From Gaiellasilicea sp963784895 (GTDB lineage Bacteria > Actinomycetota > Thermoleophilia > Gaiellales > Gaiellaceae): DNA of 64,000 bases. The stretch is taken from contig CAWATM010000016.1 of NCBI GenBank assembly GCA_963784895.1, forward strand, positions 124,001 to 188,000, read 5' to 3'. Below the pieces are notes generated by a model, which had not been told where the DNA came from, searched no databases, and worked only from the letters and a program-made list of their open reading frames with translations. The position numbers and the translations under genes are program-made. This document shows, in pieces, positions 8,026 to 16,714 of this stretch. The number at the start of each line of letters is the position of its first letter. Position 1 is the first letter of the stretch.

Positions 8026-9260
8026 TTCCGCTCGCGATCGAGGAGCTCGCCGCGCTCGACCTGGGAGAGCTGCGGGGGTTCGGCGAGATCACCGGGCTCG
8101 AGATCGACTCGCGCCGCGTCGGCCCGGGTGATCTTTTCGTCGCAATCCGCGGTGGCCGCGAGTTCGTCGACGAGGCGCGTGCGCGCGGCGCCTCCACGCT
8201 CGTGCCCAATGACGAGTTCGACGCGATGGCGGTGCTGGGGCAGGCCGTCCGGGGCCGCAGCCGCGCTCGCTTCGTCGGTGTCACCGGCTCGACGGGGAAG
8301 ACGTCGACGAAGGACATCCTGGCGGCGCTGTGCGCCGCAGCCGGGCCGACGGTTTGGACCGAGGGCAGCTACAACGCCGAGCTCGGCGTGCCGCTGACCC
8401 TCGGTCGGCTCGAGCCGGAGACCGAGATCTGCATCGTCGAGATGGGCATGCGCGGCTTCGGCCAGATCGCCGAGCTCTGCGAGATCGTCCGGCCGCACGT
8501 CGGGGTGATCAGCGCGGTCGGTCCGGTTCATCTCGAGCTCGTCGGGTCGGTCGACGGGGTCGCGCGCTCGAAGGCGGAGCTCGTCGAGGCGCTGCCGCCG
8601 GACGGGATCGCGATCGTGCCGGTCTCGGCAGAGCTCGAGCCGCACCTGCGCAGCGACATCGAGATCCTCCGGGTACCGCCGGTGGATGTCGAGCTGCGCG
8701 AGGACGGCGCCCACGTCGCCTTCGGCGAGCGCCGCATCCGCTTCCCGCTCACCTCGCGCCATCAGGCCCAGAACGCGCTGACGGCGCTGACGGCGTATGA
8801 GGCCATGGACCTGCCGCTCGACCGGCTCGAGGAGGGCGCGGCCGCCGTGCAGCTGTCGAAATGGCGCGGCGAGGAGCTCGCCCTGCCCGGCGGCGGCGTC
8901 GTCGTCAACGACGCCTACAACGCGAACCCGACCTCGATGGAGGCTGCGCTGAGGCACCTCGCCGAGCGCGGCGCGGGGCGCCGCCGGCTCGCGATCCTCG
9001 GGGGCATGGCCGAGCTGGGCGAGCACGCCGAGCGGCACCACCGCGAGATCGCCCAGCTGGCCGAGGAGCTGGGCATCGACGTGCTCGCGGTGGGTGAGCT
9101 CGCCCGCGGCTACGGCGCCGAGACGTGGGCGCCGGATGCGGCGGCAGCGCTCGCGGCGGCGCGCACGCTCGTCCGGCCCGGCGACGCGGTTCTCGTCAAG
9201 GCGTCGCGCGCCGTCGCGCTCGAAGGCATCGCCCCGACCCTGGCGAACGACACCGCGTAA
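8022..9260 (+). CDS. murF: UDP-MurNAc-tripeptide:D-Ala-D-Ala ligase MurF
   Basis: 412 residues. Joins D-Ala-D-Ala to the tripeptide precursor. Seen: the N-terminal substrate domain (GLEIDSRRVGPGDLFVAIRG), P-loop GSTGKTSTKD, central EMGMRGFGQIAELCEIVRPH, and the C-terminal NDAYNANPTSMEAAL that is typical of MurF. Starts at GTG 8022 overlapping the murE stop; its TAA shares a base with the mraY ATG. Confidence 0.96.
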   Translation: MIPLAIEELAALDLGELRGFGEITGLEIDSRRVGPGDLFVAIRGGREFVDEARARGASTLVPNDEFDAMAVLGQAVRGRSRARFVGVTGSTGKTSTKDILAALCAAAGPTVWTEGSYNAELGVPLTLGRLEPETEICIVEMGMRGFGQIAELCEIVRPHVGVISAVGPVHLELVGSVDGVARSKAELVEALPPDGIAIVPVSAELEPHLRSDIEILRVPPVDVELREDGAHVAFGERRIRFPLTSRHQAQNALTALTAYEAMDLPLDRLEEGAAAVQLSKWRGEELALPGGGVVVNDAYNANPTSMEAALRHLAERGAGRRRLAILGGMAELGEHAERHHREIAQLAEELGIDVLAVGELARGYGAETWAPDAAAALAAARTLVRPGDAVLVKASRAVALEGIAPTLANDTA

Positions 9261-10273
9261 TGGTCCGAGTCCTGATTGCTGGCCTGATCGCGATGGTCGT
9301 CTCGGTCGTGATCGGCCCCAAGTTCATCGAGTTCCTGCGCCGGAACGAGCTCGGCCAGCCGATCCGCGAGGACGGTCCCGCTGGTCACGTGGTCAAGCAG
9401 GGGACGCCCGTGATGGGGGGCCTGCTGATCCTGCTCTGCGCGCTGCTGCCGTTCCTCGCCCTCTCGAAGTTCACCCTGCCTGCGCTGACCGTTCTCTTCC
9501 TCACCGTCTCGTGCGCCGCGATCGGCTTTCTCGACGACTTCATCAAGCTCCGCCACCGCCGCTCGCTCGGGCTGCAGGGCCGGTGGAAGCTGCTCCTGCT
9601 CGCCGCGATCACGATCGTCGTCGGCTTCGCCGTGCACGCGCAGGACCAGCTCGACACCTCGATCTACATCCCGGTCGCCAGCGTCGACATCCCGCTCTCG
9701 TACGCGTACTACCCGTTCCTGTTCCTCGTCATCGCCGGCGCGGCGAACGGCGCCAACCTGACCGACGGGCTCGACGGGCTCGCGGCGGGCGTTGGGATCA
9801 TCGCCCTGCTGACGTTCCTGTCGATGAACGTGATCGGCTACATCCGCTCCGGCGACGTCGGCGCCCGCGCCGACTTCCAGCTCGACCTCGCGATTCTCGC
9901 GGCGGCGCTGATCGGAGCCGCGATCGGGTTCCTCTGGTACAACGCCTTCCCCGCCGAGCTGTTCATGGGTGACACCGGCTCGATGGCGTTCGGCGGCGCG
10001 CTCGCCGGCTTCGCGATCGTCACAGGGACCGAGGCGCTGCTCGTCCTCATCGCCGGCATCTACGTCGTCGAGGCCCTTTCGGTGATCATCCAGACGGTCA
10101 GCTTCAAGTACTGGGGGCGTCGTGTGTTCCTGATCGCGCCGATCCACCATCACTTCGAGATGAAGGCGTGGTCGGAGACGAAGATCATGGTCCGCTTCTG
10201 GATCGTCGCCGCCATCCTCGCGGCCTGCGGCTTCGTCCTCTACTACCGCTACTACATCCAGTTCCGACTTTGA
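9260..10273 (+). CDS. mraY: Phospho-MurNAc-pentapeptide translocase MraY
   Basis: 337 residues, polytopic membrane protein that transfers phospho-MurNAc-pentapeptide to undecaprenyl phosphate (lipid I). The Mg-binding DDFIKLR (GFLDDFIKL), NLTDGLDGLAAG, and the cytoplasmic loop FLIAPIHHHFEMKAWSE are all present. The start at 9260 (TAATG overlap with murF) gives the expected first helix MVRVLIAGLIAMVVSVVIG. Confidence 0.97.
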   Translation: MVRVLIAGLIAMVVSVVIGPKFIEFLRRNELGQPIREDGPAGHVVKQGTPVMGGLLILLCALLPFLALSKFTLPALTVLFLTVSCAAIGFLDDFIKLRHRRSLGLQGRWKLLLLAAITIVVGFAVHAQDQLDTSIYIPVASVDIPLSYAYYPFLFLVIAGAANGANLTDGLDGLAAGVGIIALLTFLSMNVIGYIRSGDVGARADFQLDLAILAAALIGAAIGFLWYNAFPAELFMGDTGSMAFGGALAGFAIVTGTEALLVLIAGIYVVEALSVIIQTVSFKYWGRRVFLIAPIHHHFEMKAWSETKIMVRFWIVAAILAACGFVLYYRYYIQFRL

Positions 10274-11457
10274 GGCGAGCGCTCGTCCTCGGGCTCGCGC
10301 GCTCGGGCCAGGCGGCGCTGGCAGCGCTCGAGGCGGGCGGGACGGAGGTCGTCGCCGCCGACCGGACGCTGGGCAACGACGAGGATCTCTCCCTGCTCGA
10401 CGGCGTCGACCTGCTCGTCAAGAGTCCCGGCGTGCCGGGCGAGGCGGCGCTCGTTGCCTCTGCGCGGAAGCGGGGGATCCCGGTGTGGAGCGAGATCGAG
10501 TTGGCGTCGCGGCTGCTGCCGAACCCGCTCGTCGGCATCACGGGCACGAACGGGAAGACGACGACGACCGAGCTGCTCGGCGCGATGCTGGGCGCGCGCA
10601 CGGCCGGGAACGTCGGCACGGCGCTGAGCGAGCTCGTCGGCGGGGTACCGGCCGACGACTGGATCGTCTGCGAGCTCTCGAGCTTCCAGCTCGAGGACGT
10701 CGACCGCTTCCGGCCGCGGATCGCGGTCCTGCTCAATCTCGAGCCCGATCACCTCGACCGGCACGGCAGTTTCGATGCCTACCGCGCCGCCAAGCTGAGG
10801 CTCTTCGAGAACCAGACCGGGGAGGACGTCGCCGTCGTGCCGCGCGGCTTTGGGCCCGTCCCCGGGGCGGGCGGCCGGGTCGAGTTCGCGGCCGACGATG
10901 ACCTGCCGGCAGAGCCGCTGATCCCTGGTGCGCACAACCGTGAGAACGCCGCGGCGGCGACGGCCGCCGCGCGCGCAGCCGGGCTCGACGACGCCGCGAT
11001 CGCCGAGGCGCTGCGCACGTTCCCCGGCGTCGAGCACCGGCTCGAGCTCGTCGCCGAGATCGACGGCGTCCGCTACGTCAACGACTCGAAGGCGACGAAC
11101 ACCGCCGCCGCCCGCCGCGCCCTGACGGCCTACGACGCGCCGCTGCACGTGATCCTCGGCGGCCGCGCCAAAGGAGAGCGCTGGGACGGGTTCGCACGGG
11201 AGCTCGCGAGCGCGAACGTCGTCAGCGCCTATCTGATCGGCGAGGCGGCCGAACCGCTCTCGGTCGACCTCGGCTCCGCGGGCGTTCCGTTTCTGTTCGC
11301 GGCGACGCTCGAGCGGGCGGTCGCCGAGGCCGCCGGCGCGGCCACGTCGGGAGAGATCGTCCTCCTCTCACCTGCGGCCGCGAGCTACGACCAGTTCCGC
11401 GACTACGAGCACCGCGGAGAGGAATTCAGGAGGCTGGTACAGAACCTCGAAGGGTGA
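10270..11457 (+). CDS. murD: UDP-MurNAc-L-Ala:D-Glu ligase MurD (TTG start)
   Basis: 395 residues. Adds D-glutamate to UDP-MurNAc-L-Ala. P-loop GTNGKTTTTELLG, then NLEPDHLDRHGSFDAY and the C-terminal VNDSKATNTAAARRAL (KATN, conserved in MurD). The only start that keeps the full nucleotide-binding N-terminus (RRALVLGLARSGQAAL) is TTG at 10270, overlapping the mraY stop as TTGA, so translation is probably coupled. Ends in GTGA overlap with ftsW. Confidence 0.95.
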   Translation: MRRALVLGLARSGQAALAALEAGGTEVVAADRTLGNDEDLSLLDGVDLLVKSPGVPGEAALVASARKRGIPVWSEIELASRLLPNPLVGITGTNGKTTTTELLGAMLGARTAGNVGTALSELVGGVPADDWIVCELSSFQLEDVDRFRPRIAVLLNLEPDHLDRHGSFDAYRAAKLRLFENQTGEDVAVVPRGFGPVPGAGGRVEFAADDDLPAEPLIPGAHNRENAAAATAAARAAGLDDAAIAEALRTFPGVEHRLELVAEIDGVRYVNDSKATNTAAARRALTAYDAPLHVILGGRAKGERWDGFARELASANVVSAYLIGEAAEPLSVDLGSAGVPFLFAATLERAVAEAAGAATSGEIVLLSPAAASYDQFRDYEHRGEEFRRLVQNLEG

Positions 11458-12698
11458 AGGCTCCTCGCGGCCAGCTCGAGCAGCGCCTGCTCGTCCTCGT
11501 GACCCTCGCGCTGGTCGCGTTCGGCCTCGTCATGGTCTTCAGCGCCACCTCCGCGGCGGCGGCGCTCGGGAACGGCGACCCGGTCACGTTCCTCAAGCGG
11601 CAGGGCATCTACGCGTTGATCGGGATCGCGTTGCTCGTCGCCGCGTCCCGCTTCGACCACCGCCGGCTGCGGAGCCTCGCCCCGCCTCTTCTCCTGACCG
11701 CCCTCGCTCTCTGCATTGCGGTTCTCGCCGTCGCGCCCGAGATCAACGGCGCCAAGCGCTGGCTGACAGCGGGCCCGATCACGTTCCAGCCCTCGGAGCT
11801 CGCGAAGCTCTCGCTGCTCCTGTGGGCCGCCGCGTACCTGTCGCGGAACGGCGCGCCCCGGACGCTCGGCGAGCTCTGGAAGCCAGTCGGCATGGTCACC
11901 TGCATCTTCGCCGCCCTGATCGTCGTCGAGCCCGACCTCGGCACGACGATCGCGCTCCTCTTGATGGTCGGTGGGATGCTCGTCGTCGCCGGCGTTCCCG
12001 GCCGGACGCTCGGGGCTGCGTCCGCGATCGCGGTCACCGGCGGGCTCGCGGCGATCTGGATGGAGCCCTACCGCCGGGCGCGAGTCTTCAGCTTCCTCGA
12101 CCCGTGGGCCGACCCGGAGGACACCGGCTTTCAGACGGTCCAGGCGCTGATCGGGATCGGCTCCGGCGGCGTCACCGGGAAGGGACTCGGCGAGGGCGTG
12201 CAGAAGATCAACTACCTCCCCGAGCAACAGACGGACATGATCCTCGCGGTGATCGGCGAGGAGCTCGGCCTGATCGGGACGGCGGCCGTGATCGGAGCCT
12301 TCGCCGCCTTCGCGTTCGCCGGCTTCACCGTGGCGCTCCGCTGCCGCGATCCCTTCGGGAAGCTCCTGGCGGCCGGCGTCACGTCCCTTGTCTGCGGACA
12401 GGCGGCCGTCAACCTCGCCGCCGTGCTCGGGATCGCGCCGTTGACCGGGATCCCGCTGCCGTTCGTCTCCTACGGTGGCTCGAGCCTCGTCGTACTGCTC
12501 GCGTCCGTCGGCATCCTCCTTAACATCGCCTCCGATGACCGCGCGCCGCAATCACACTCCAACCGGGGAGCTGCGAGCCCTGATCGCGGCCGGCGGAACA
12601 GCAGGGCACGTCCTGCCGTCGCTCGCAATCGCAGCGGCGCTGCGCGACCGCGGCGTCAGCGTGACGTTCGCCGGGTCGCCGGATCGAGTCGAGGCTAG
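11454..12698 (+). CDS. ftsW: Septal peptidoglycan glycosyltransferase FtsW
   Basis: 414 residues, a SEDS-family polytopic membrane enzyme that polymerises lipid II with FtsI. Family landmarks: the first helix ending VMVFSATSA, AEINGAKRWLTAG, FQPSELAKLSLLLWAA, INYLPEQQTDMILAVIGEELGL and the late FVSYGGSSLVV loop. The membrane domain ends near residue 360. The last 55 residues are a basic Arg/Ser/Pro tail that reads out of frame over the beginning of murG (164-nt overlap). Confidence 0.93.
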   Translation: MKAPRGQLEQRLLVLVTLALVAFGLVMVFSATSAAAALGNGDPVTFLKRQGIYALIGIALLVAASRFDHRRLRSLAPPLLLTALALCIAVLAVAPEINGAKRWLTAGPITFQPSELAKLSLLLWAAAYLSRNGAPRTLGELWKPVGMVTCIFAALIVVEPDLGTTIALLLMVGGMLVVAGVPGRTLGAASAIAVTGGLAAIWMEPYRRARVFSFLDPWADPEDTGFQTVQALIGIGSGGVTGKGLGEGVQKINYLPEQQTDMILAVIGEELGLIGTAAVIGAFAAFAFAGFTVALRCRDPFGKLLAAGVTSLVCGQAAVNLAAVLGIAPLTGIPLPFVSYGGSSLVVLLASVGILLNIASDDRAPQSHSNRGAASPDRGRRNSRARPAVARNRSGAARPRRQRDVRRVAGSSRG

Positions 12699-13623
12699 GC
12701 TCGTCCCCGAAGCCGGCTACGAGCTCGACACCTTCGAGATCTCCGGCTTCCCGCGCCGGCCGTCTGCGGCGCTGCTTCGCTCCCTGATCCGGGCGGCCCG
12801 CGCTCCGCGGGCGTGCGCAGCGATCCTGAAGCGGCGCCGGCCACATGTCGTCCTCGGCGGCGGCGGCTTCGTCGCCGGGCCGATGGTCTATGCCGCCTGG
12901 CGGCGGAAGCTCCCGGCCGCCCTCACCGAGGCCGACGCCCACCTCGGACTCGCGAACCGGCTGGCGGCGCCGTTCGCGCGTCGCGTCTTTCTCGCGTACG
13001 GGATCCCCGGCCGAGACGGGTCGAAGTACCGCGTCACCGGCCGGCCGGTGCCGGCCGACCACCGCGGGGTCTCGCAGGCGGAGGGTCGCGCACAGTTCGG
13101 CTTGCCGGCGGACGCGCCGGTGATCGCGTTCTTCGGCGCGCTCGCCGGCGCGCGCAGCCTCAACGACTTCGCCGTCGAGACCTACGGAGACGCGGGGCCG
13201 GCGGTGCTCCACGTTTCGGGTGAGCGCGACTACGAGCGGTTGCATGGTCGGGTGCATCGGGACGACTACGTGCTTGTCTCCTCGACGGCGGAGTTCGGGG
13301 CAGCACTCGCCGCGCCCGACCTCGCGGTCTCGCGGGCGGGCGGCACCGTCTGGGAGCTGGCTGCGTCGGGGACGCCCGCCATCCTCGTGCCCTACCCGCA
13401 CGCCACCGCCGACCACCAGACGCTGAACGCTCGACACTTTGAGCGCGGCGGCGGCGCCGTCGTCGTCCCCGAGCCGGAGCTCGATCGCGTGGCAGCGCTC
13501 GTCGACGAGCTTCTCGCCGACCGCTCTCGCCTGGATGCGATGGGTGCCGCTATGCGCGCGATGGCGAGGCCGGAGGCGGCGGACGAGATCGCGGAGGAGC
13601 TGATCGCGCTTGCTCGAGGGTAG
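12535..13623 (+). CDS. murG: Lipid II synthase MurG (GlcNAc transferase)
   Basis: 362 residues. Transfers GlcNAc from UDP-GlcNAc to lipid I at the inner membrane face. Seen: GGTAGHVLPSLAIAAAL (G-loop 1), VVLGGGGFVAGP (G-loop 2), and the C-terminal nucleotide-binding DLAVSRAGGTVWELAASGTP with PYPHATADHQTLNA. The ATG at 12535 is chosen because homology begins about 14 residues later; it lies deep in ftsW and has no clear ribosome-binding site, suggesting coupling to ftsW translation. Confidence 0.93.
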   Translation: MTARRNHTPTGELRALIAAGGTAGHVLPSLAIAAALRDRGVSVTFAGSPDRVEARLVPEAGYELDTFEISGFPRRPSAALLRSLIRAARAPRACAAILKRRRPHVVLGGGGFVAGPMVYAAWRRKLPAALTEADAHLGLANRLAAPFARRVFLAYGIPGRDGSKYRVTGRPVPADHRGVSQAEGRAQFGLPADAPVIAFFGALAGARSLNDFAVETYGDAGPAVLHVSGERDYERLHGRVHRDDYVLVSSTAEFGAALAAPDLAVSRAGGTVWELAASGTPAILVPYPHATADHQTLNARHFERGGGAVVVPEPELDRVAALVDELLADRSRLDAMGAAMRAMARPEAADEIAEELIALARG

Positions 13624-14776
13624 ACGCGTGTGGTTCGTCGGCATCGGCGGAGCCGGGCTCTCGTCGTACGCGTTCCTCGCGCGCGCGTGGGGAGCAGAGG
13701 TGGGCGGGTGGGACCGCGTCGAGACGCCGTACCTGCGCACGCTCGAGGGCGTTCGGATCGAGATCGCGCGGGAACCCGTCGTGCCGGAGGGCTGGGAGGT
13801 CGTCGTCTCGAGCGCGTACCCGTCCGTGCCCGGCACGTCGCGCGCCGCCTTTCTGGCCGAGCTCGTCTCGCTGCGGCGCTCGATCGTCGTCGCCGGAGCG
13901 CACGGGAAGACAACGACGACCGGGATGATCGCGTTCGTCCTCGCGGAGCTCGGGCTCGATCCCGCCTGGCTCGTCGGCGGCGAGGTCGACCAGCTCGGCG
14001 GCAACGCCGGCGTGGGGGAGGGCTGGCTCGTCGTCGAGGGCGACGAGTCCGACCGGACGGTCGAGCGGCTCCGACCCGAGATCGGCGTGGTCACGAACGT
14101 CGAGCTCGATCATCACTCCACCTTCGGCTCGGGGGCGGAAGTGGCGGCGATGTTCGACGGCTGGCTCTCGGAAGTACCTCGAACCGTGCGCGGCTGGGAG
14201 CTCGAGCCGGTCTCGTTCGGGCTGGCGCTGCCGGGCGACCACAACCGGCGCAACGCCGCCGCGGCACTCGCCGCACTCGAGCTCGCCGGCGTCGCGCGGG
14301 CCGATGCGGAGCCCGTCCTGGCGCGTTTCCGCGGCGCGGGTCGCCGCTTCGAGCTCGTCGGGGACACAGCGGGTGTCACGGTCGTCGACGACTACGCTCA
14401 CCATCCGTCCGAGCTCGAGGCGACCGTGGCGGCGGCGCGCGAGCGTGCCTTCGGCGGCCGGGTGCTCGTCCTCTTTCAGCCGCATCTCTACTCACGCACG
14501 CGGCACCTCGCACCCGAGCTGGGCGCGGCGCTCTCGACTGCCGACGCCGCCTGCGTGACCGAGATCTACAAGGCGCGTGAGGAGCCGATCGAAGGCGTGA
14601 CCGGGAAGCTCGTCCTCGACATGCTCAGGCCGGGCCTGCGCGCCGGCTGGGCGCCGACGGTGGAGGACGCGGCGACGCTCGTCGCGTCGTGGGCCCGTCC
14701 CGGCGATCTGATCCTGACGGTCGGCGCGGGGGATGTCGGGCGCGCCGGCCCGCTCGTCCTGGAGGCGCTGCGGTGA
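13610..14776 (+). CDS. murC: UDP-MurNAc:L-Ala ligase MurC, compact form
   Basis: 388 residues from TTG 13610 (GGAGGAG at 13593-13599, 10 nt upstream); GTG 13628 is an alternative. Adds L-Ala to UDP-MurNAc. Motifs: VGIGGAGLSSYAF, P-loop GAHGKTTTT, VEGDESDRT, and the C-terminal DDYAHHPSELEATV with LFQPHLYSRT. MurC is usually 450-490 residues; here the central domain is short, with only about 30 residues between the GSGAEVAAMFDGW helix and PGDHNRRNAAAAL. Context and motif order make MurC secure. Confidence 0.9.
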   Translation: MLEGRRVWFVGIGGAGLSSYAFLARAWGAEVGGWDRVETPYLRTLEGVRIEIAREPVVPEGWEVVVSSAYPSVPGTSRAAFLAELVSLRRSIVVAGAHGKTTTTGMIAFVLAELGLDPAWLVGGEVDQLGGNAGVGEGWLVVEGDESDRTVERLRPEIGVVTNVELDHHSTFGSGAEVAAMFDGWLSEVPRTVRGWELEPVSFGLALPGDHNRRNAAAALAALELAGVARADAEPVLARFRGAGRRFELVGDTAGVTVVDDYAHHPSELEATVAAARERAFGGRVLVLFQPHLYSRTRHLAPELGAALSTADAACVTEIYKAREEPIEGVTGKLVLDMLRPGLRAGWAPTVEDAATLVASWARPGDLILTVGAGDVGRAGPLVLEALR

Positions 14777-15654
14777 AGTTCGAGGAGGGTGTACCGCTCG
14801 CGAAGCTGACCACGATTGGGACCGGCGGTCCCGCGCGGGCGGTCGCACGACCGTCGACGCTTGCCGAGCTCGAGCGGGCGATCACCTGGGCGCGCGAGCG
14901 TGACATTCCGGTCGCGACGGTCGGGCTCGGCTCGAACCTGCTCGCCGCCGACGAGGGCGTCGACGCGCTCGTGCTGAAGCTGGGCGGAGAACTCGCGTCC
15001 GTGCGAGTCGAGGGCGAGCTGCTGATCGCAGGCGGCGGCGCGACCAATGCGGTCTGCCTGCACCACGCCCGCGCCGCCGGTCTCGGCGGCTTCGAGTTCG
15101 CCTGCGCGATCCCCGGCACGGCCGGCGGCGGCGTCCGGATGAACGCGGGCGCCTACGGCAGCGACTGGTCCGACCTCCTCGTCCGCGCCCGCGTGTTCTC
15201 GGTCGACGGTGACGCCTGGATCACGCCGCTGGGTCTCGGACTCGCGTATCGCACCTCCGATCTCGCCGACGGCGCCGTCGTCGCCGAGGTGGAGTACCGG
15301 CTCGTCCCGCGCCCGCCGGACGAGATCAAGGCGACGGTTGCAGCGCTGATCGCCCAGCGCAAGGCGACCCAGCCGACCAACAAGCGGACCTTCGGGAGTG
15401 TCTTCAAGAACCCCGACCACGAGCTCGGCGCCGGCCGCATGCTCGAGGCCTGCGGTCTGAAGGGCCACACGATCGGCGGCGCCGTGATCTCGCAGCTGCA
15501 CGCCAACTTCATCGAGAACGCCGGCGCTGCGACAACGGCCGACGCGCTCGCGCTGATGGGCGAAGCCCGGCGCCGCGCCCGCGAGCAGTTCGGCGTCGAG
15601 CTCGAGCACGAGGTGAGGCTGCTCGGCCCGCTGCAGGAGGGTCTGGCGAAATAG
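14773..15654 (+). CDS. murB: UDP-N-acetylenolpyruvoylglucosamine reductase MurB
   Basis: 293 residues. FAD enzyme that reduces enolpyruvyl-UDP-GlcNAc to UDP-MurNAc with NADPH. Seen: TTIGTGGPARAV, the FAD-binding GLGSNLLAADEG, CAIPGTAGGGVRMNAGAYG, and RTFGSVFKNP with the catalytic Ser. GTG 14773 overlaps the murC stop (GTGA); upstream extensions are Arg/Pro-rich and not MurB-like. No ddl gene follows, so D-Ala-D-Ala ligase must be elsewhere. Confidence 0.95.
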   Translation: MKFEEGVPLAKLTTIGTGGPARAVARPSTLAELERAITWARERDIPVATVGLGSNLLAADEGVDALVLKLGGELASVRVEGELLIAGGGATNAVCLHHARAAGLGGFEFACAIPGTAGGGVRMNAGAYGSDWSDLLVRARVFSVDGDAWITPLGLGLAYRTSDLADGAVVAEVEYRLVPRPPDEIKATVAALIAQRKATQPTNKRTFGSVFKNPDHELGAGRMLEACGLKGHTIGGAVISQLHANFIENAGAATTADALALMGEARRRAREQFGVELEHEVRLLGPLQEGLAK

Positions 15655-15740
15655 CGGCTGTGCCGCCGGGCGACGAGCGCCATTCCGCCAAACCCTCCTA
15701 GTCACGTAGGAAGCCCTGCGGCGGCGGCGAAACCCGCCAC

Positions 15741-16601
15741 GTGGCCGGAGGGAGAGGATCTCGGAGCAGCCCGCGCCCGCGAGCGCGCGCGGCAAGCGCT
15801 GTCGTCTCGACCCCGCGCAGCGCCTCGGGCGATCGCCTCGAGCTGCTCCGTTTCCTTCCCTCCGGCCGCTCGCTCCTCGTCGGGCTGTTACTCCTGCTCA
15901 CGGCTCTCGGCCTCTACGCTGCCGCCCGCTCGACCTCGGCATTCGCAATCGACCGGATCGCCGTCCGTGGAACCTCGCCACAGGTCGCCGCGGATGTGCG
16001 CACCGCGCTTGCACCGGCGCTCGGGGAAAGTCTGCTCGGCCTCGACCTGAACGAGCTGACCCGCCGCGTCGAGCAGGTGCCGATGGTCGCGGCCGCGTCG
16101 TTCGACCGAGGCTTCCCGCACACGCTCGAGATCGCCGTCGTCCCCGAGGTGCCGGTCGCCGTGCTCCGCCAAGGCTCGTCGTCCTGGCTCGCCGCGGCCG
16201 GGGGCCGGGTCGTCGCCGAGCTCGAGAAGGGCGAACACCCGGGACTGCCGCGCATCTGGTTGAGGCGGGTCGTGGACGTGCGCGTGGGCGAGTCGTTGCT
16301 GGGGCAACAGCGCCTGGCGCTCCTCGCGGTCGCCCCGCTCGTCGAGGATCCGCTCCCGTCCGCGGTCAACGCCGTCGTCGCCGGCCGTGACGGAGTGACG
16401 CTGACGCTCCGCTCCGGGGTCGAGCTGCGGCTCGGAGCTGCATCCGACGTCGCGGTGAAACTCGCGGTGGCGCGGCAGGTCCTGCGTGAGCACGACGACC
16501 TGCGCGGCTACCTCGACGTCAGCGTCCCGGAGCGTCCGGTGGCCGGAGAGACTCTCAACTCTCAGGTCGAGGTCGAGGCTACGACCTCGACAACGCCTTG
16601 A
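15741..16601 (+). CDS. ftsQ: Cell division protein FtsQ (POTRA domain)
   Basis: 286 residues: a basic cytoplasmic N-terminus (1-40), one transmembrane helix (about 43-65, SLLVGLLLLLTALGLYAAA), a POTRA domain starting IDRIAVRGTSPQVAADV, and a beta domain. FtsQ recruits the FtsB-FtsL-FtsWI complex to the septum. Start GTG 15741 follows an 86-bp gap after murB, the largest gap in this half of the cluster. Position directly before ftsZ supports the call. Confidence 0.9.
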   Translation: MAGGRGSRSSPRPRARAASAVVSTPRSASGDRLELLRFLPSGRSLLVGLLLLLTALGLYAAARSTSAFAIDRIAVRGTSPQVAADVRTALAPALGESLLGLDLNELTRRVEQVPMVAAASFDRGFPHTLEIAVVPEVPVAVLRQGSSSWLAAAGGRVVAELEKGEHPGLPRIWLRRVVDVRVGESLLGQQRLALLAVAPLVEDPLPSAVNAVVAGRDGVTLTLRSGVELRLGAASDVAVKLAVARQVLREHDDLRGYLDVSVPERPVAGETLNSQVEVEATTSTTP

Positions 16602-16609
16602 GATACCGA

Positions 16610-16638
16610 TTGACACGGTCGACAAGGAGACGTACCCT
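16610..16638 (+). promoter_or_regulatory. ftsZ promoter (TTGACA-N17-TACCCT)
   Basis: A consensus -35 TTGACA (16610-16615) is followed after 17 bp by TACCCT (16633-16638). The predicted transcript would start near 16645, giving a leader of about 70 nt to ftsZ. This is one of the clearest two-box promoters in the window. Confidence 0.65.
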
Positions 16639-16666
16639 GGACGCGGAAAGGAACAGCAACGACCCA

Positions 16667-16714
16667 ATGCTCAACTCGAGCTTCAGGTCGAGAGAGATCG
16701 AGACACCCCTCTGA
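16667..16714 (+). CDS. 15-codon upstream reading frame coupled to ftsZ
   Basis: ATG 16667 opens a 15-residue frame (MLNSSFRSREIETPL) whose TGA at 16712-16714 shares its last base with the ftsZ ATG. A GGAAAGGA stretch lies about 14 nt upstream. ftsZ itself has no recognisable Shine-Dalgarno sequence, so termination-reinitiation from this frame could set FtsZ synthesis. Whether it is translated is unknown. Confidence 0.4.
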   Translation: MLNSSFRSREIETPL

